The notes under the pieces: generated by a model | The model's input: the letters and a program-made list of their open reading frames with translations, nothing else | Database searches by the model: none | What the model was told of the DNA's origin: nothing | Shown here: piece by piece, positions 1 to 8,769 of the stretch | Numbering within the stretch: the first letter of the stretch is position 1 | Layout of the letters: the number at the start of each line of letters is the position of its first letter | Source: Barnesiella merdipullorum | Lineage (GTDB): Bacteria > Bacteroidota > Bacteroidia > Bacteroidales > Barnesiellaceae | Length of the DNA stretch: 64,000 nucleotides | Assembly (NCBI GenBank): GCA_019116365.1 | Contig: DXBT01000021.1 | Location: 58,590-122,589 of the forward strand | Direction of reading: 5' to 3' | Made by a program: the position numbers and the translations under genes

Positions 1-874
1 TCCAGGTACCCATCTCCAGGTCGAGACCATAGCGGGCCGCTTCGTCGGTATCGTGAGCCGAGCCCCAGTCGGTAAGCATCACCCCGTCGAAGCCCCAGTC
101 TTTCTTCAAGATTTGGTTCACAAGCCGCTCGTTGTGGCTGCAATACTGGCCATGATATTTATTATATGAGCCCATGATGGCCCACACGCCACCTTCTTGC
201 ACACCGGCTTTGAAGGCAGGCAGATAGATTTCAAACAGAGCGCGGTCGCTCACCTCGACGTTGATGCGGTCGCGGTTCTTCTCCTGGTTGTTCAGGGCAA
301 AGTGTTTCATGCAGGCGGCTACCCCGTTTTGCTGCATGCCTTTGATATAGGGTACAACCATTTGCGACGAGAGGTAGGGATCCTCGCCCATGTATTCGAA
401 GTTGCGCCCGCTCAACGGCGTGCGGTAAATATTGACACCGGGGCCCAGGATAATATCCTTTTTACGATAGCGGGCCTCTTGACCTATGGCATTGCCATAT
501 TCAAAGGCCAGTTTGGGATTGAACGTGGCGGCCAGGCAGGTGAGAGCCGGGTAGGCGGTACACGAGTCGTTGGTCCAGTCGGCATGGTTCCAGTCGTCCC
601 AGACAAACTCCATGCGCACCCCGTGCGGGCCGTCGCTGAGCCACAGCTCGGGAATACCCAGCCGGGGACATCCCGGCGTACTGAATTTGGATTGAGCGTG
701 TATCAACGCGATTTTCTCTTTTAGGGTCATGCGCGACAAGGCATCCTCGATGCGGGTCTCGATGGGCTGGTTGTCGTCCAGGTAGGGCGGAACCGTCTCT
801 TGAGCCATCAGTTGGGTCGCCAGGGTCAGCAGGATGACCGGCAAACTGCATATTCTGAATAGTGAGTGCTTCAT
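1..874 (-). CDS. Glycoside hydrolase family 3 beta-glucosidase, 3' end cut by the window edge
   Basis: This is the N-terminal 291 codons of a secreted GH3 enzyme, read on the minus strand from the ATG at 872-874. A signal peptide ending near LMAQ (residue 25) is followed by the GH3 (alpha/beta)8 domain. A lysine-histidine motif (CMKHFALNNQE) and the nucleophile motif VMLTDWG, with Asp269 as the predicted nucleophile, are both present. GH3 enzymes of this type release terminal beta-linked glucose (sometimes xylose) from oligosaccharides, usually in the periplasm. The gene is last in the visible minus-strand SusC/SusD operon, 101 bases after the FAD oxidoreductase. With the GH16 enzymes across the divergent regulator it suggests a beta-glucan substrate. 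The C-terminal domains and the acid/base residue lie outside the window. Confidence 0.93.
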   Translation of the reverse strand, partial: MKHSLFRICSLPVILLTLATQLMAQETVPPYLDDNQPIETRIEDALSRMTLKEKIALIHAQSKFSTPGCPRLGIPELWLSDGPHGVRMEFVWDDWNHADWTNDSCTAYPALTCLAATFNPKLAFEYGNAIGQEARYRKKDIILGPGVNIYRTPLSGRNFEYMGEDPYLSSQMVVPYIKGMQQNGVAACMKHFALNNQEKNRDRINVEVSDRALFEIYLPAFKAGVQEGGVWAIMGSYNKYHGQYCSHNERLVNQILKKDWGFDGVMLTDWGSAHDTDEAARYGLDLEMGTW

Positions 875-975
875 AATCGTTTTAGTGAAAAATAGAAGTG
901 TGACAAACAAGTCACTATGACGGGCACAACCGACACTCTTCATAGGGGGTGAGACCGGCGTGCCGCATCGGTCTT

Positions 976-2373
976 TTATTTGAAATACTGTCCCTCTTCC
1001 CGCAGACGTTTACGCAAGAAATCAACATCTACCTGATGCACATCGGGACGCGATTGCTTGGCCGCCAGAGCCGCAGCCATGCCGGCAGCTTCGCCGGTAA
1101 CCAGGGCAGGCGGCATGACCCGCAGGCTGCCCAGAGCCTCTTCGTCGGCCGAGATACAACGACCGGCAGTGAGCAGGTTTTTCTTCCCCTTGGGTGTGAG
1201 GATACGGTAGGGAATACCGTGCGATTCGCCCTTGCCGTAGTGCTTGGCCTCGTAGCCGGGGATGTGGATATCCACGAAATAGCAGTTGCGGCCAATCTCG
1301 TCGTCGAAACTGCGGCGCTCGAGCCAGTCGTGAATGGTGAAGATATAGTCGCCCTCGATGCGTCGGCTCTCGCGGATACCCAGCAGCGAAGCGGTCTTCA
1401 CAATAAAGCCGTTGCCATATACCTGCGGCTGGTAGTCCTTGAGCATGCGCAGGTATTCGGCAGCTACCTTGCGCCCTTTCACCATCGCCTCCGATACCTG
1501 CCAGGGGTCGGTCGCATTTTTCATGTCGATGTGGCCGGCGTTGAATTGCACGACACTGGGGCCGATGAGGTTGTTGCAGCTGTGCTGGTCGATAAGCGGG
1601 TATTTGCCCGACTTGAGGGCATCGTGAATGGGACTGTCTTTGTTTTCCCAATAGAGGTTGGGGTTGGTCATGTAGCCATACGTATCGACATTGGCAATCG
1701 AGAAGCACAGCGTAGCTCGTTGCACCTTTTCGTCGGGGTTGCCCATGAAATAGTTGGCCCCGGCCCATACGGCCAGGTCGCCGTCGCCGGTACAATCGAC
1801 AAACACTTTGGCCTTGAAGGCCGAGAGCCCGTTCTTGTTGGCCACGATGATAGCCTCGATTGTATCGTCCGAAGCCATTTCGACATCGGCCAGTCGGGAG
1901 AAGAAAAGTACCTTGGCCCCCGAGGCGCAAACCAGGTCGTCATAGACGGTCATCAGTTGCTCGGGGTTGATAGCCACCCAGTCCAGTTTGTTGGCCGGTT
2001 CGTGGGGTACCCCCTTTTTGGCGGCGAGGAAAACCTTCTCGGCCAGGCCCCGGTAGATAATCTTCTCACCGTCTGAGAAAGGGCACCAGGCCGGGATCAT
2101 ACCCGTGGTACCCATACCGCCCAGTTGACCGGTAGCCTCGATAAGCAGTGTCTTGGCACCTTCGCGAGCGGCCGATATGGCGGCCGTACACCCCGAGGGG
2201 CCACCGCCAACGACAATCACATCCCAGTCGCTGTCGATTTGTATTTTGCGTTTCTTCATCGAGAGGGTAGGCTGTTTCTCCCCGGCCTGCAAGATAGAGG
2301 GGACGGCCGTGGCGGCCAGCAGCATGCCGCTTTTTTGGAGAAAATCTCTTCGAGATATTTTGTTGGGTTTCAT
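976..2373 (-). CDS. FAD-dependent oxidoreductase with Tat signal (FAD_oxidored family)
   Basis: This 465-residue flavoprotein starts with a twin-arginine signal (SRRDFLQKSG at residues 7-16, then a hydrophobic stretch to about residue 30). That predicts folding with cofactor in the cytoplasm and export to the periplasm. The dinucleotide-binding motif VVGGGPSG lies at residues 54-61, and the C-terminal part carries a second FAD-contact segment (LLTAGRCISADEEALGSLRV in part). It matches the FAD_oxidored (PF12831) type common in Bacteroidales carbohydrate loci. The substrate is unknown; oxidation of a sugar or aglycone is an inference. It lies in the SusC/SusD operon, 38 bases after the GH26-fold gene and before GH3, an unusual position for a redox enzyme in a beta-glucan locus. 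Confidence 0.9.
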   Translation of the reverse strand: MKPNKISRRDFLQKSGMLLAATAVPSILQAGEKQPTLSMKKRKIQIDSDWDVIVVGGGPSGCTAAISAAREGAKTLLIEATGQLGGMGTTGMIPAWCPFSDGEKIIYRGLAEKVFLAAKKGVPHEPANKLDWVAINPEQLMTVYDDLVCASGAKVLFFSRLADVEMASDDTIEAIIVANKNGLSAFKAKVFVDCTGDGDLAVWAGANYFMGNPDEKVQRATLCFSIANVDTYGYMTNPNLYWENKDSPIHDALKSGKYPLIDQHSCNNLIGPSVVQFNAGHIDMKNATDPWQVSEAMVKGRKVAAEYLRMLKDYQPQVYGNGFIVKTASLLGIRESRRIEGDYIFTIHDWLERRSFDDEIGRNCYFVDIHIPGYEAKHYGKGESHGIPYRILTPKGKKNLLTAGRCISADEEALGSLRVMPPALVTGEAAGMAAALAAKQSRPDVHQVDVDFLRKRLREEGQYFK

Positions 2374-2411
2374 AACGTATCCAGGAGTTATATGGTTAGT
2401 GTGTTTGATAA

Positions 2412-3545
2412 TTATCTTTTCAAGTCACTGCAAGTGAGTATGTCGGGGTAGGAGGCAAAGAGCATGAAGTCTTCGCTTGCGGGGTGTCCCGGCACAGGAA
2501 TGAAATAGTGTTTCTCTTCGTTCCAGGCATTTTCGCCAAACAGTACAAACGACAGTTGGTAGGGCGAAATGGTGGGGTAGAGGTATTGCGAGAAGAAGCT
2601 CGATATCTTCACCCCTTCGAGCCCCGTGCTGGTAATAGCCGGTATCTTTTTGTTCTTCTCGGCAAATTGGGTAACGACGGCAATGTCGCGTTTCAGCCCC
2701 TGAACGAACTTTTGTCCGTTGTAGTCTTCGTTTTGTAACAAGATCGAGCTGATGCCAATAATATCGACATAGCGGTTGCCGGGATAATAGGTCTGCAGGT
2801 CGTTCGATGCCTGGCCCGAGTAAACCGAGTAGGCATACAGCAGGTTGTGAGTCTGTTTTTGGTCGCGCAGGTAGTTGACCGTGAGCGCCCATAGTTTTTT
2901 TAAATCGTTGGACGTACATTGTGATTCGTTCCACCACAGCGGTCGATTGGCGTTGTGTGCGTGGAAGGGTTGGAAGATAACGGCGATCGGTTCTCCCGCC
3001 TCGTTGGTCAAGCTGGCAAAAAAGCGGGCCACCTTGTCCAACGAAGCGAGGTATATTTTTTGAACCGAGTCGTTCTCTAAGATCAGTTTCACGGCATCGT
3101 GTTGACCGCAATCGCTGGCGTCGCCGCCGGTAACGGGGTTGCTGGCTCGCCAGGTAAAGACCGATATGCCTCCCTGTTGGTCGGCTTGGCGCACATAGGC
3201 TTTGAGCGCTTCAAACGAAATGGAATCGCAGTTGGTCGAGTTGCCCCTCTCAATGCCCCCGATATCCCAGCCATACACGGCAGGATAATCGCCGCAGACC
3301 GATTTTACATCCGACCGCCCGGGTTCTTCAAACCAGTTGTACCCATAGGCCAGGTCGTCCTGGTGGCCGAGCATGATACCCTTGTTCAGATTCTTTTGCA
3401 GTTTCAGGTACAGCTGCACCGTTTCTGCCGAGGCTTTGGGGTCGGCCAGCGCCTGAGCGCTCTTGCTCATCTTGGGGCTGGAGCCACAAGCCATGAGCAA
3501 GGCGATGTTCAGGAGCAATATGATTTGGATTATGCGATTTACCAT
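2412..3545 (-). CDS. GH26-fold surface lipoprotein lacking both catalytic glutamates
   Basis: This 377-residue lipoprotein (lipobox LLMAC, Cys20) has the full length and landmarks of Bacteroidales GH26 mannanase-type proteins: GHQDDLAYGYNW near residue 60, DYPAVYGWDIGG, HNLLYAYS, and the C-terminal WNEEKHYFIPVPG block. The acid/base segment, normally RPxHE, reads IFQPFHAHN, so the glutamate is Ala196. The nucleophile segment, normally ETG after KIPA, reads KIPAITSTG, so the second glutamate is Ser306. Both codons were read from the bases (GCA and AGC). The gene is intact, 46 bases after susD, the slot usually taken by a SusE-like surface glycan-binding protein. I infer a non-catalytic glycan-binding role. 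Alignment-independent proof that the fold still binds glycan is lacking. Confidence 0.9.
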   Translation of the reverse strand: MVNRIIQIILLLNIALLMACGSSPKMSKSAQALADPKASAETVQLYLKLQKNLNKGIMLGHQDDLAYGYNWFEEPGRSDVKSVCGDYPAVYGWDIGGIERGNSTNCDSISFEALKAYVRQADQQGGISVFTWRASNPVTGGDASDCGQHDAVKLILENDSVQKIYLASLDKVARFFASLTNEAGEPIAVIFQPFHAHNANRPLWWNESQCTSNDLKKLWALTVNYLRDQKQTHNLLYAYSVYSGQASNDLQTYYPGNRYVDIIGISSILLQNEDYNGQKFVQGLKRDIAVVTQFAEKNKKIPAITSTGLEGVKISSFFSQYLYPTISPYQLSFVLFGENAWNEEKHYFIPVPGHPASEDFMLFASYPDILTCSDLKR

Positions 3546-3591
3546 TTTCTTCGATTTCGGAATAACACAATAGGCTTTTGTCCGTGAGGGA

Positions 3592-5268
3592 TTAGTTCAA
3601 ATAGTTGGAGCTTCCTTCCCAACCGGCATTCTGTGTGAGCACACCACCCGACAGGTCGATTTGCGTTTGCGGGATGGGCAGGAATCCACCCGTCTCGGGA
3701 CGGAACACAATGTTTTTCGTTTCGGCATTGGCTTGGCCACGACGGTTGTAGGTGACGATACCGGTTTGGTTTGTGGTAATTTCGTCTTCATCGTGCCAGC
3801 GCAACAAGTCGTAGTAACGAATACCCTCGAAGGCCAGTTCGAAACGACGCTCGGCCTTGATATTCTCGAGCGTGGCGGGAACCGAAGCCAGTCCGGCACG
3901 GTTTCTTACCCGGTCGAGATACTGTTGGGCATTGGGGGCTCCCAGTTCGGCGGCCATGAGCAACACGTCGGAGAAGCGGATGATAATCAAGTCTTGGATG
4001 TTGTCGCGTTGGTAGTCGGTACCCTCCATGCCATAGAAGTCGTAGCTGAAGTTGTGAACAGAGGTCTTCGTCTCGTCGGTCCACACGTTGATGGGAACAT
4101 ATTTCTTCTGGAAGTAGCAGGTGTTGTCCTGTTGGTTACCGCCGCCGAAATCAAAATCGGCCACCTCGTCGGTATTTCTGACATCGAGCACCGAGGCATC
4201 GCGACGCACGTCGTTGGGATCCCAGTCGTTGTAGATTTTGGGATTTACCGTACCCATGCCCCAACCTTGACCGAAGGGGAATGTCTTGGTGTAGTTCTGT
4301 TCGCGGAATCCCGAGTAGAGGCATATCTGGTTGCTCTTCTGTTGAGGCGAGTTCCAGTCGTTGCCCAGAGCCGAGTATTTGATGGCAAATACCGTCTCTT
4401 CCGAGCCGTCGCCAGCCCATGACAGGTTGTTGTCGGCCGTATATTTATAATCCTGTACATAGGAGTAGGGCCACAGGTTGCGGAAGTCGGGGAGCAGGTC
4501 GTGACCGCTGTTCTCGACACAATCGACAATCCAGGTTACCATTTGGTCTTTGGTCACCTGACCACCGTCGTTCAAGGGCAGAGCATCCTTCTGGTAGTAG
4601 CCGGTATAGAAGAGGAACACACGAGCCATCAAGGCTTCGGCAGCCCATTTGGTTACACGGCCCAGGTCTTTGGCTCGGTCGATGTCTTGGAATTTTACGT
4701 CGGGCAACAGTTCGATCGAGGTTTTCAGGTCGGTAGCGATTTGGGCATAAAGCTCGTCGGGCGACGCTTTGGGAATGTTCACCGGTTCGGGATCGAGTAC
4801 CAGGGGCACCTGTCCAAACATGCGCACCAGGTCGAAATAGAAGTAGGCGCGCAAGAAGTGAGCCTGACCCAAAATATTGTTTTTCGACTCCTCGCTGTTC
4901 CATACGACCTGGTCGAGGTTGGACAGCAGGTAGTTGCTGCGGAATACTCCGAAGTACATGGCACGCCAGGGGTTGTTGAACATGTCTTCGCTACTTTTCT
5001 TGAACTGGTCGATGGCCTTGCAACTCTTGTCGTCGGGGCCACCACCGCCCAGACGATCGTCCGACATCAGTTCCGAGACGAAGAAGAGGCTACCCAGAGG
5101 TTCGGGACGTCCCAGAATAGAATATACACCCGTGAGCAGTTGCGACACGTCGGCCTCGGTCTGCGGGAAGTTGCTCGAGTCTTTCTTGGTCTTGTTGCTC
5201 GAGTCGAGGAAATCCTCACAACTGGAGAACAAGAGGATACCGAGGATTACATACAATATCTTTTTCAT
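3592..5268 (-). CDS. SusD/RagB-family outer-membrane glycan-binding lipoprotein
   Basis: This 558-residue lipoprotein has the lipobox LFSSC (Cys17) followed by the acidic DE/D-rich start typical of surface-exported Bacteroidales lipoproteins. TPR-like helices in the N-terminal half include the HFLRAYFYFDLVRMFGQVPL block that is a SusD hallmark. The C terminus has the expected RRFELAFEGIRYYDLLRW segment and the closing FLPIPQTQIDLSGG region. SusD proteins act as the lid of the SusC transporter and capture oligosaccharides at the cell surface. The gene starts 44 bases after susC, so the two are co-transcribed. The substrate is inferred from neighbours to be a beta-glucan. Confidence 0.97.
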   Translation of the reverse strand: MKKILYVILGILLFSSCEDFLDSSNKTKKDSSNFPQTEADVSQLLTGVYSILGRPEPLGSLFFVSELMSDDRLGGGGPDDKSCKAIDQFKKSSEDMFNNPWRAMYFGVFRSNYLLSNLDQVVWNSEESKNNILGQAHFLRAYFYFDLVRMFGQVPLVLDPEPVNIPKASPDELYAQIATDLKTSIELLPDVKFQDIDRAKDLGRVTKWAAEALMARVFLFYTGYYQKDALPLNDGGQVTKDQMVTWIVDCVENSGHDLLPDFRNLWPYSYVQDYKYTADNNLSWAGDGSEETVFAIKYSALGNDWNSPQQKSNQICLYSGFREQNYTKTFPFGQGWGMGTVNPKIYNDWDPNDVRRDASVLDVRNTDEVADFDFGGGNQQDNTCYFQKKYVPINVWTDETKTSVHNFSYDFYGMEGTDYQRDNIQDLIIIRFSDVLLMAAELGAPNAQQYLDRVRNRAGLASVPATLENIKAERRFELAFEGIRYYDLLRWHDEDEITTNQTGIVTYNRRGQANAETKNIVFRPETGGFLPIPQTQIDLSGGVLTQNAGWEGSSNYLN

Positions 5269-5312
5269 ATCGTGATTTCTTTATTTGCGATTAAACGGTT
5301 TTTGATAAGGAA

Positions 5313-8300
5313 TTAGAATTTGAGGTTAAGACCAAACATGTAGGTGCGTGAACCGGGATAGTAACCCAGGTCGATACCCGAGGTCCACTCATCGCCGCCA
5401 CCATAGCCCACTTCGGGATCCATGCCCGAGTATTTGGTAAAGGTGAAGAGATTTTGTACCGTGGCATACACACGCAGTTGCGAAATATATTTCGATTTGA
5501 TCAGGCGGCTGAAGTCGTAGCCCAGTGTCACGTTGCTGATGCGGAAGTAGTCGCCATCCTCGATATAAAGATCCGATACATATCCATAGTTGATGGAGCT
5601 GCCGTTGATCGAAGGCAGATGGTTCGAGGTGCCCTCGCCGTGCCAGCGGCCCAGAATCTCGGTCGTGTAGTTGTCAAACGTCGTGTTGGTGTTGTTGCGG
5701 TACGATTTGGCAATTTGGTTGCCGGCTACGCCATAACCGGTGAGCGAGAAGTCGAACCCTTTGTAGCCCAGGGTTACCGACACACCGTAGGTAACATCGG
5801 GATGCGGGTCGCCAATGAAAGTCTTGTCGCCGTCGTCGATGGTACCGTTGTTGTTCAAGTCCATGAAGATTACGTCGCCAGGTTTGGCATCGGGCAGAAT
5901 CTTTTGAGTAGCACCGGTCTCAGGGTCGGTCCAGGTATAAGAGTCGATTTGCTCCTGATTCTGGAAGATACCGTTGGTCTTGTAGCCGTGGAAGAAACCC
6001 AGGGGTTGTCCCACCTCGGCACGAGCCAGATAGGTCGTGTTGTGAGTGAGCACGTTCGATGTACCGTTGATGAAGCCCTCGCCATTGTCGATGCTGAGAA
6101 CCTCGTTGTCGTTGTACGACATGTTTCCTTTGATGCTGTAAGAGAAATCGCCCACCTGGTCGCTCCAGTCAAGCGCAATCTCAACACCCGAGTTTCTGAT
6201 ATCACCACCGTTGATGTAGGGCGCATCGGTACCCCAGATACCCAAGCCTTGCGGTTTCACGAGCCAGCCCAACGTCAGTTTTTCATACCAGTCAAACGAG
6301 AATCCCAGTCGGCTGTTCAGGAATCGGGTATCCAAACCGATATCGGTTTGTCGCGAAGTCTCCCACGTCAGGTCGGGGTTGGCAATCTTGTCGGCGTATG
6401 CACCAATGGTGTAGGCTGTTTTGTCTTCGCCAAAGTAGTAGATGGCGGCGTTGGTAGCGTTGCCAATGGCAATTGTCTCGAGGTAGGCGAGGCGGCCGAT
6501 GTTGCAGTTACCGTTTTCACCCCAGCTGGCACGCAGTTTCAATTGGTCCATGAAGTTGACATTCTCTTTGAAGAAATTCTCTTCGTGAATGTTCCATCCG
6601 GCCGATACCGAGGGGAAGTATCCCCAGCGATGACCGCGGGCAAAGTTGGAAGAACCATCGGCACGCATCGTTACGCTGGCCATGTATTTGCCGGCATAGT
6701 CGTAGTTGACACGACCGAAGAACGAGACAATACCACCGTCGTCCCAAGGCGAGCCGCTCACGGTAGTCGTTCCGCTGGTCACGGTCTTTACGTTGTTCAG
6801 GTAGGCATACTCAAAGGAGTTGAATTCCGAACCCTTGTTCGAGCCACCCAGATTCTCACCGAATCCCCAACGCTCCATCGAGTTACCTACCAGTACGTTG
6901 AATTTGTGGAAGTCGTTCAGGGTAAACTCATAAGATACCGTGTTGTCCCAGCTCCATTGCAAGCCGTTCCACGAGCTTTGGGTTACCTTGTCTTGGTCCG
7001 AGAAATTAACCGAGTTCAAGCGATATACCGGTGTGTATTCACGACTCGTACCGCCGTTGTAGGCAAAACCGAAGGTCGAGCGCCATTTCAGGTTTTTGAT
7101 AGGTTCGAAGATGAGGTAGAGGCTACCACGAGCCGAGTAGTTGCGGCTGTTCACCCGCGAACGCAGATAATCCATTTGGGCGATGGGGTTCACCGACTGG
7201 TAGTCGAGCCCTTCGAGCGGCGTGTGATAATCTCCGTTCTCGTCGTAAACGGGGAGCAGCGGGTTACCGGCCAGGGCACTGCGCACATCGTTCCAATAGA
7301 TATTGCCGGTACCCATACCCAGGCCCGTGCTGTTTACGAAACCGGCCGTTATGTTCTCGCCAAAGGTAAGAATGTTGCGATTGCCGTTACGAATGACGTG
7401 GTGTTCAGAGTTCAAACGCAGGGTGTAGCGCTCGTACAGCGATTTTACCTCGGGATTCTCCAGGCCGATTACCGGCTCCTGTGAAGTGTAGGAGAAACCA
7501 AAGGAGAAGGTCGAGATATCGTTACCACTGGTTACATTGACTGCATGTCCCATTTGCGGAGCATTTTCGAGAGTCATCTCCTTCAACCAGTTGGTACCTT
7601 TGAACGTACCGTTGTCAACCCCTTCCAGAATATAGCCGGGAATACGGTCGGCAAAATACTGGCGGTCATAACCGGCCTCATTGAGAATATCGAGATATTG
7701 TTGGGCATTGAGGGGAGTTGCCGTCTTGGCCAGGTTTTGGAAACCGATATAGCCATCATACTCGATACTGGCCTTCCCTTTTTTACCCTGCTTGGTAGTA
7801 ACCAGGATTACACCGTTGGCTGCACGGGCACCATAGATGGCGGCCGAAGCAGCATCTTTGAGCACATCGACCGACTCGATGTCCGAGGGACTCAGCATCG
7901 AGATATCGCCATTGGGTACACCATCTATAATATAGAGAGGATCCGAGTCGCCAATGGTACCGAGACCACGAATGGTTACTTTGAAGCCATCGCCTGGCTT
8001 ACCGCTCTGTTTGATGATGTTGACACCCGGGGTTTGGCTTTGCAAGGCGCCCAGCGTGTTCACCGTGTTCAGTTTGGCAATGTCGTCGCCCTTCACCTGC
8101 ACGGTAGCACCCGTCACCAGTTTTTTCTGTTGCACGCCGTAACCGATGGCCACAAACTCCTCGAGCATGTTCGAGGCCGGGCTCAGTTCAATGTTCAGGA
8201 AAGTTTTGTCTTTTACATGTACGGTCAAGGTCTCATACCCCAGATACGATACGACCAACGCCGCATTGGGCGACACGGTCATCGTAAAGCGGCCATCCTT

Positions 8301-8501
8301 GTCCGAAATCGTTCCGTTGGTTGTCCCTTTCTCGGCTATACTGGCGCCGATGAGCGGTTCGCCGGCCGCAGCGACAATACCCGAAATCTTTTTCGACTGC
8401 GCGAATACGGAACTGCCGCATGCCATAAAAAGCAACAAGAAGATGAGAAACCCCTTGGCTCTTTGTCTTGTTTGTTTGGTAGTGAAGTTTTCTTTTTCCA
8501 T
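5313..8501 (-). CDS. SusC/RagA-family TonB-dependent outer-membrane transporter
   Basis: This 1062-residue protein has a signal peptide to about residue 35. Next comes a carboxypeptidase-regulatory-like domain (GEPLIGASIAEKGT, about residues 38-115), then the plug domain (GVNIIKQSGKPGDGFKVTIRG region, with the SusC-typical DAASAAIYGARAANGVILVT in the linker). A 22-strand barrel fills the remainder and ends GLNLKF. It imports oligosaccharides captured by the downstream SusD, using TonB energy. It is first in the minus-strand operon and divergent from the hybrid regulator, 268 bases apart. There is no STN or anti-sigma partner, consistent with control by that regulator. Confidence 0.98.
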   Translation of the reverse strand: MEKENFTTKQTRQRAKGFLIFLLLFMACGSSVFAQSKKISGIVAAAGEPLIGASIAEKGTTNGTISDKDGRFTMTVSPNAALVVSYLGYETLTVHVKDKTFLNIELSPASNMLEEFVAIGYGVQQKKLVTGATVQVKGDDIAKLNTVNTLGALQSQTPGVNIIKQSGKPGDGFKVTIRGLGTIGDSDPLYIIDGVPNGDISMLSPSDIESVDVLKDAASAAIYGARAANGVILVTTKQGKKGKASIEYDGYIGFQNLAKTATPLNAQQYLDILNEAGYDRQYFADRIPGYILEGVDNGTFKGTNWLKEMTLENAPQMGHAVNVTSGNDISTFSFGFSYTSQEPVIGLENPEVKSLYERYTLRLNSEHHVIRNGNRNILTFGENITAGFVNSTGLGMGTGNIYWNDVRSALAGNPLLPVYDENGDYHTPLEGLDYQSVNPIAQMDYLRSRVNSRNYSARGSLYLIFEPIKNLKWRSTFGFAYNGGTSREYTPVYRLNSVNFSDQDKVTQSSWNGLQWSWDNTVSYEFTLNDFHKFNVLVGNSMERWGFGENLGGSNKGSEFNSFEYAYLNNVKTVTSGTTTVSGSPWDDGGIVSFFGRVNYDYAGKYMASVTMRADGSSNFARGHRWGYFPSVSAGWNIHEENFFKENVNFMDQLKLRASWGENGNCNIGRLAYLETIAIGNATNAAIYYFGEDKTAYTIGAYADKIANPDLTWETSRQTDIGLDTRFLNSRLGFSFDWYEKLTLGWLVKPQGLGIWGTDAPYINGGDIRNSGVEIALDWSDQVGDFSYSIKGNMSYNDNEVLSIDNGEGFINGTSNVLTHNTTYLARAEVGQPLGFFHGYKTNGIFQNQEQIDSYTWTDPETGATQKILPDAKPGDVIFMDLNNNGTIDDGDKTFIGDPHPDVTYGVSVTLGYKGFDFSLTGYGVAGNQIAKSYRNNTNTTFDNYTTEILGRWHGEGTSNHLPSINGSSINYGYVSDLYIEDGDYFRISNVTLGYDFSRLIKSKYISQLRVYATVQNLFTFTKYSGMDPEVGYGGGDEWTSGIDLGYYPGSRTYMFGLNLKF

Positions 8502-8565
8502 GATTAGATTGTAATGAATTATTTTGTGTTTTCTTGCACTGTGATATTAGTTGAATTTCGTATGT

Positions 8566-8573
8566 CAAAATTA
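8566..8573 (-). promoter_or_regulatory. Candidate -7 element for the SusC operon
   Basis: On the minus strand this reads TAATTTTG, a match to the Bacteroidales -7 consensus TAnnTTTG, 65 bases before the susC start codon. No clear -33 TTTG was found about 20 bases further upstream. That would be expected of a promoter that needs an activator such as the divergent hybrid regulator. Confidence 0.5.
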
Positions 8574-8688
8574 GTCGGTAGTTCTCTTGAAGGGTTGCAT
8601 ATATAAGTATTACTCTTTTCGTATGCGCAGGATAGTTTGTAAAAATGTAGCGAAGAGTTAAAGATTTGTCGCCAGCCATGGAGCCTCA

Positions 8689-8717
8689 TTGTATTTAAAG
8701 AAAAAGCACTACATTTG
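8689..8717 (+). promoter_or_regulatory. Promoter for the hybrid two-component regulator gene
   Basis: The -7 element is TACATTTG at 8710-8717. A TTG at 8689-8691 lies 18 bases upstream, matching -33/-7 spacing. The regulator start codon at 8770 is about 50 bases downstream. Confidence 0.6.
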
Positions 8718-8769
8718 TAGAGCAAATGCATAGCGCATTTACAGTAGATTTAGCATCATCACAATAATA

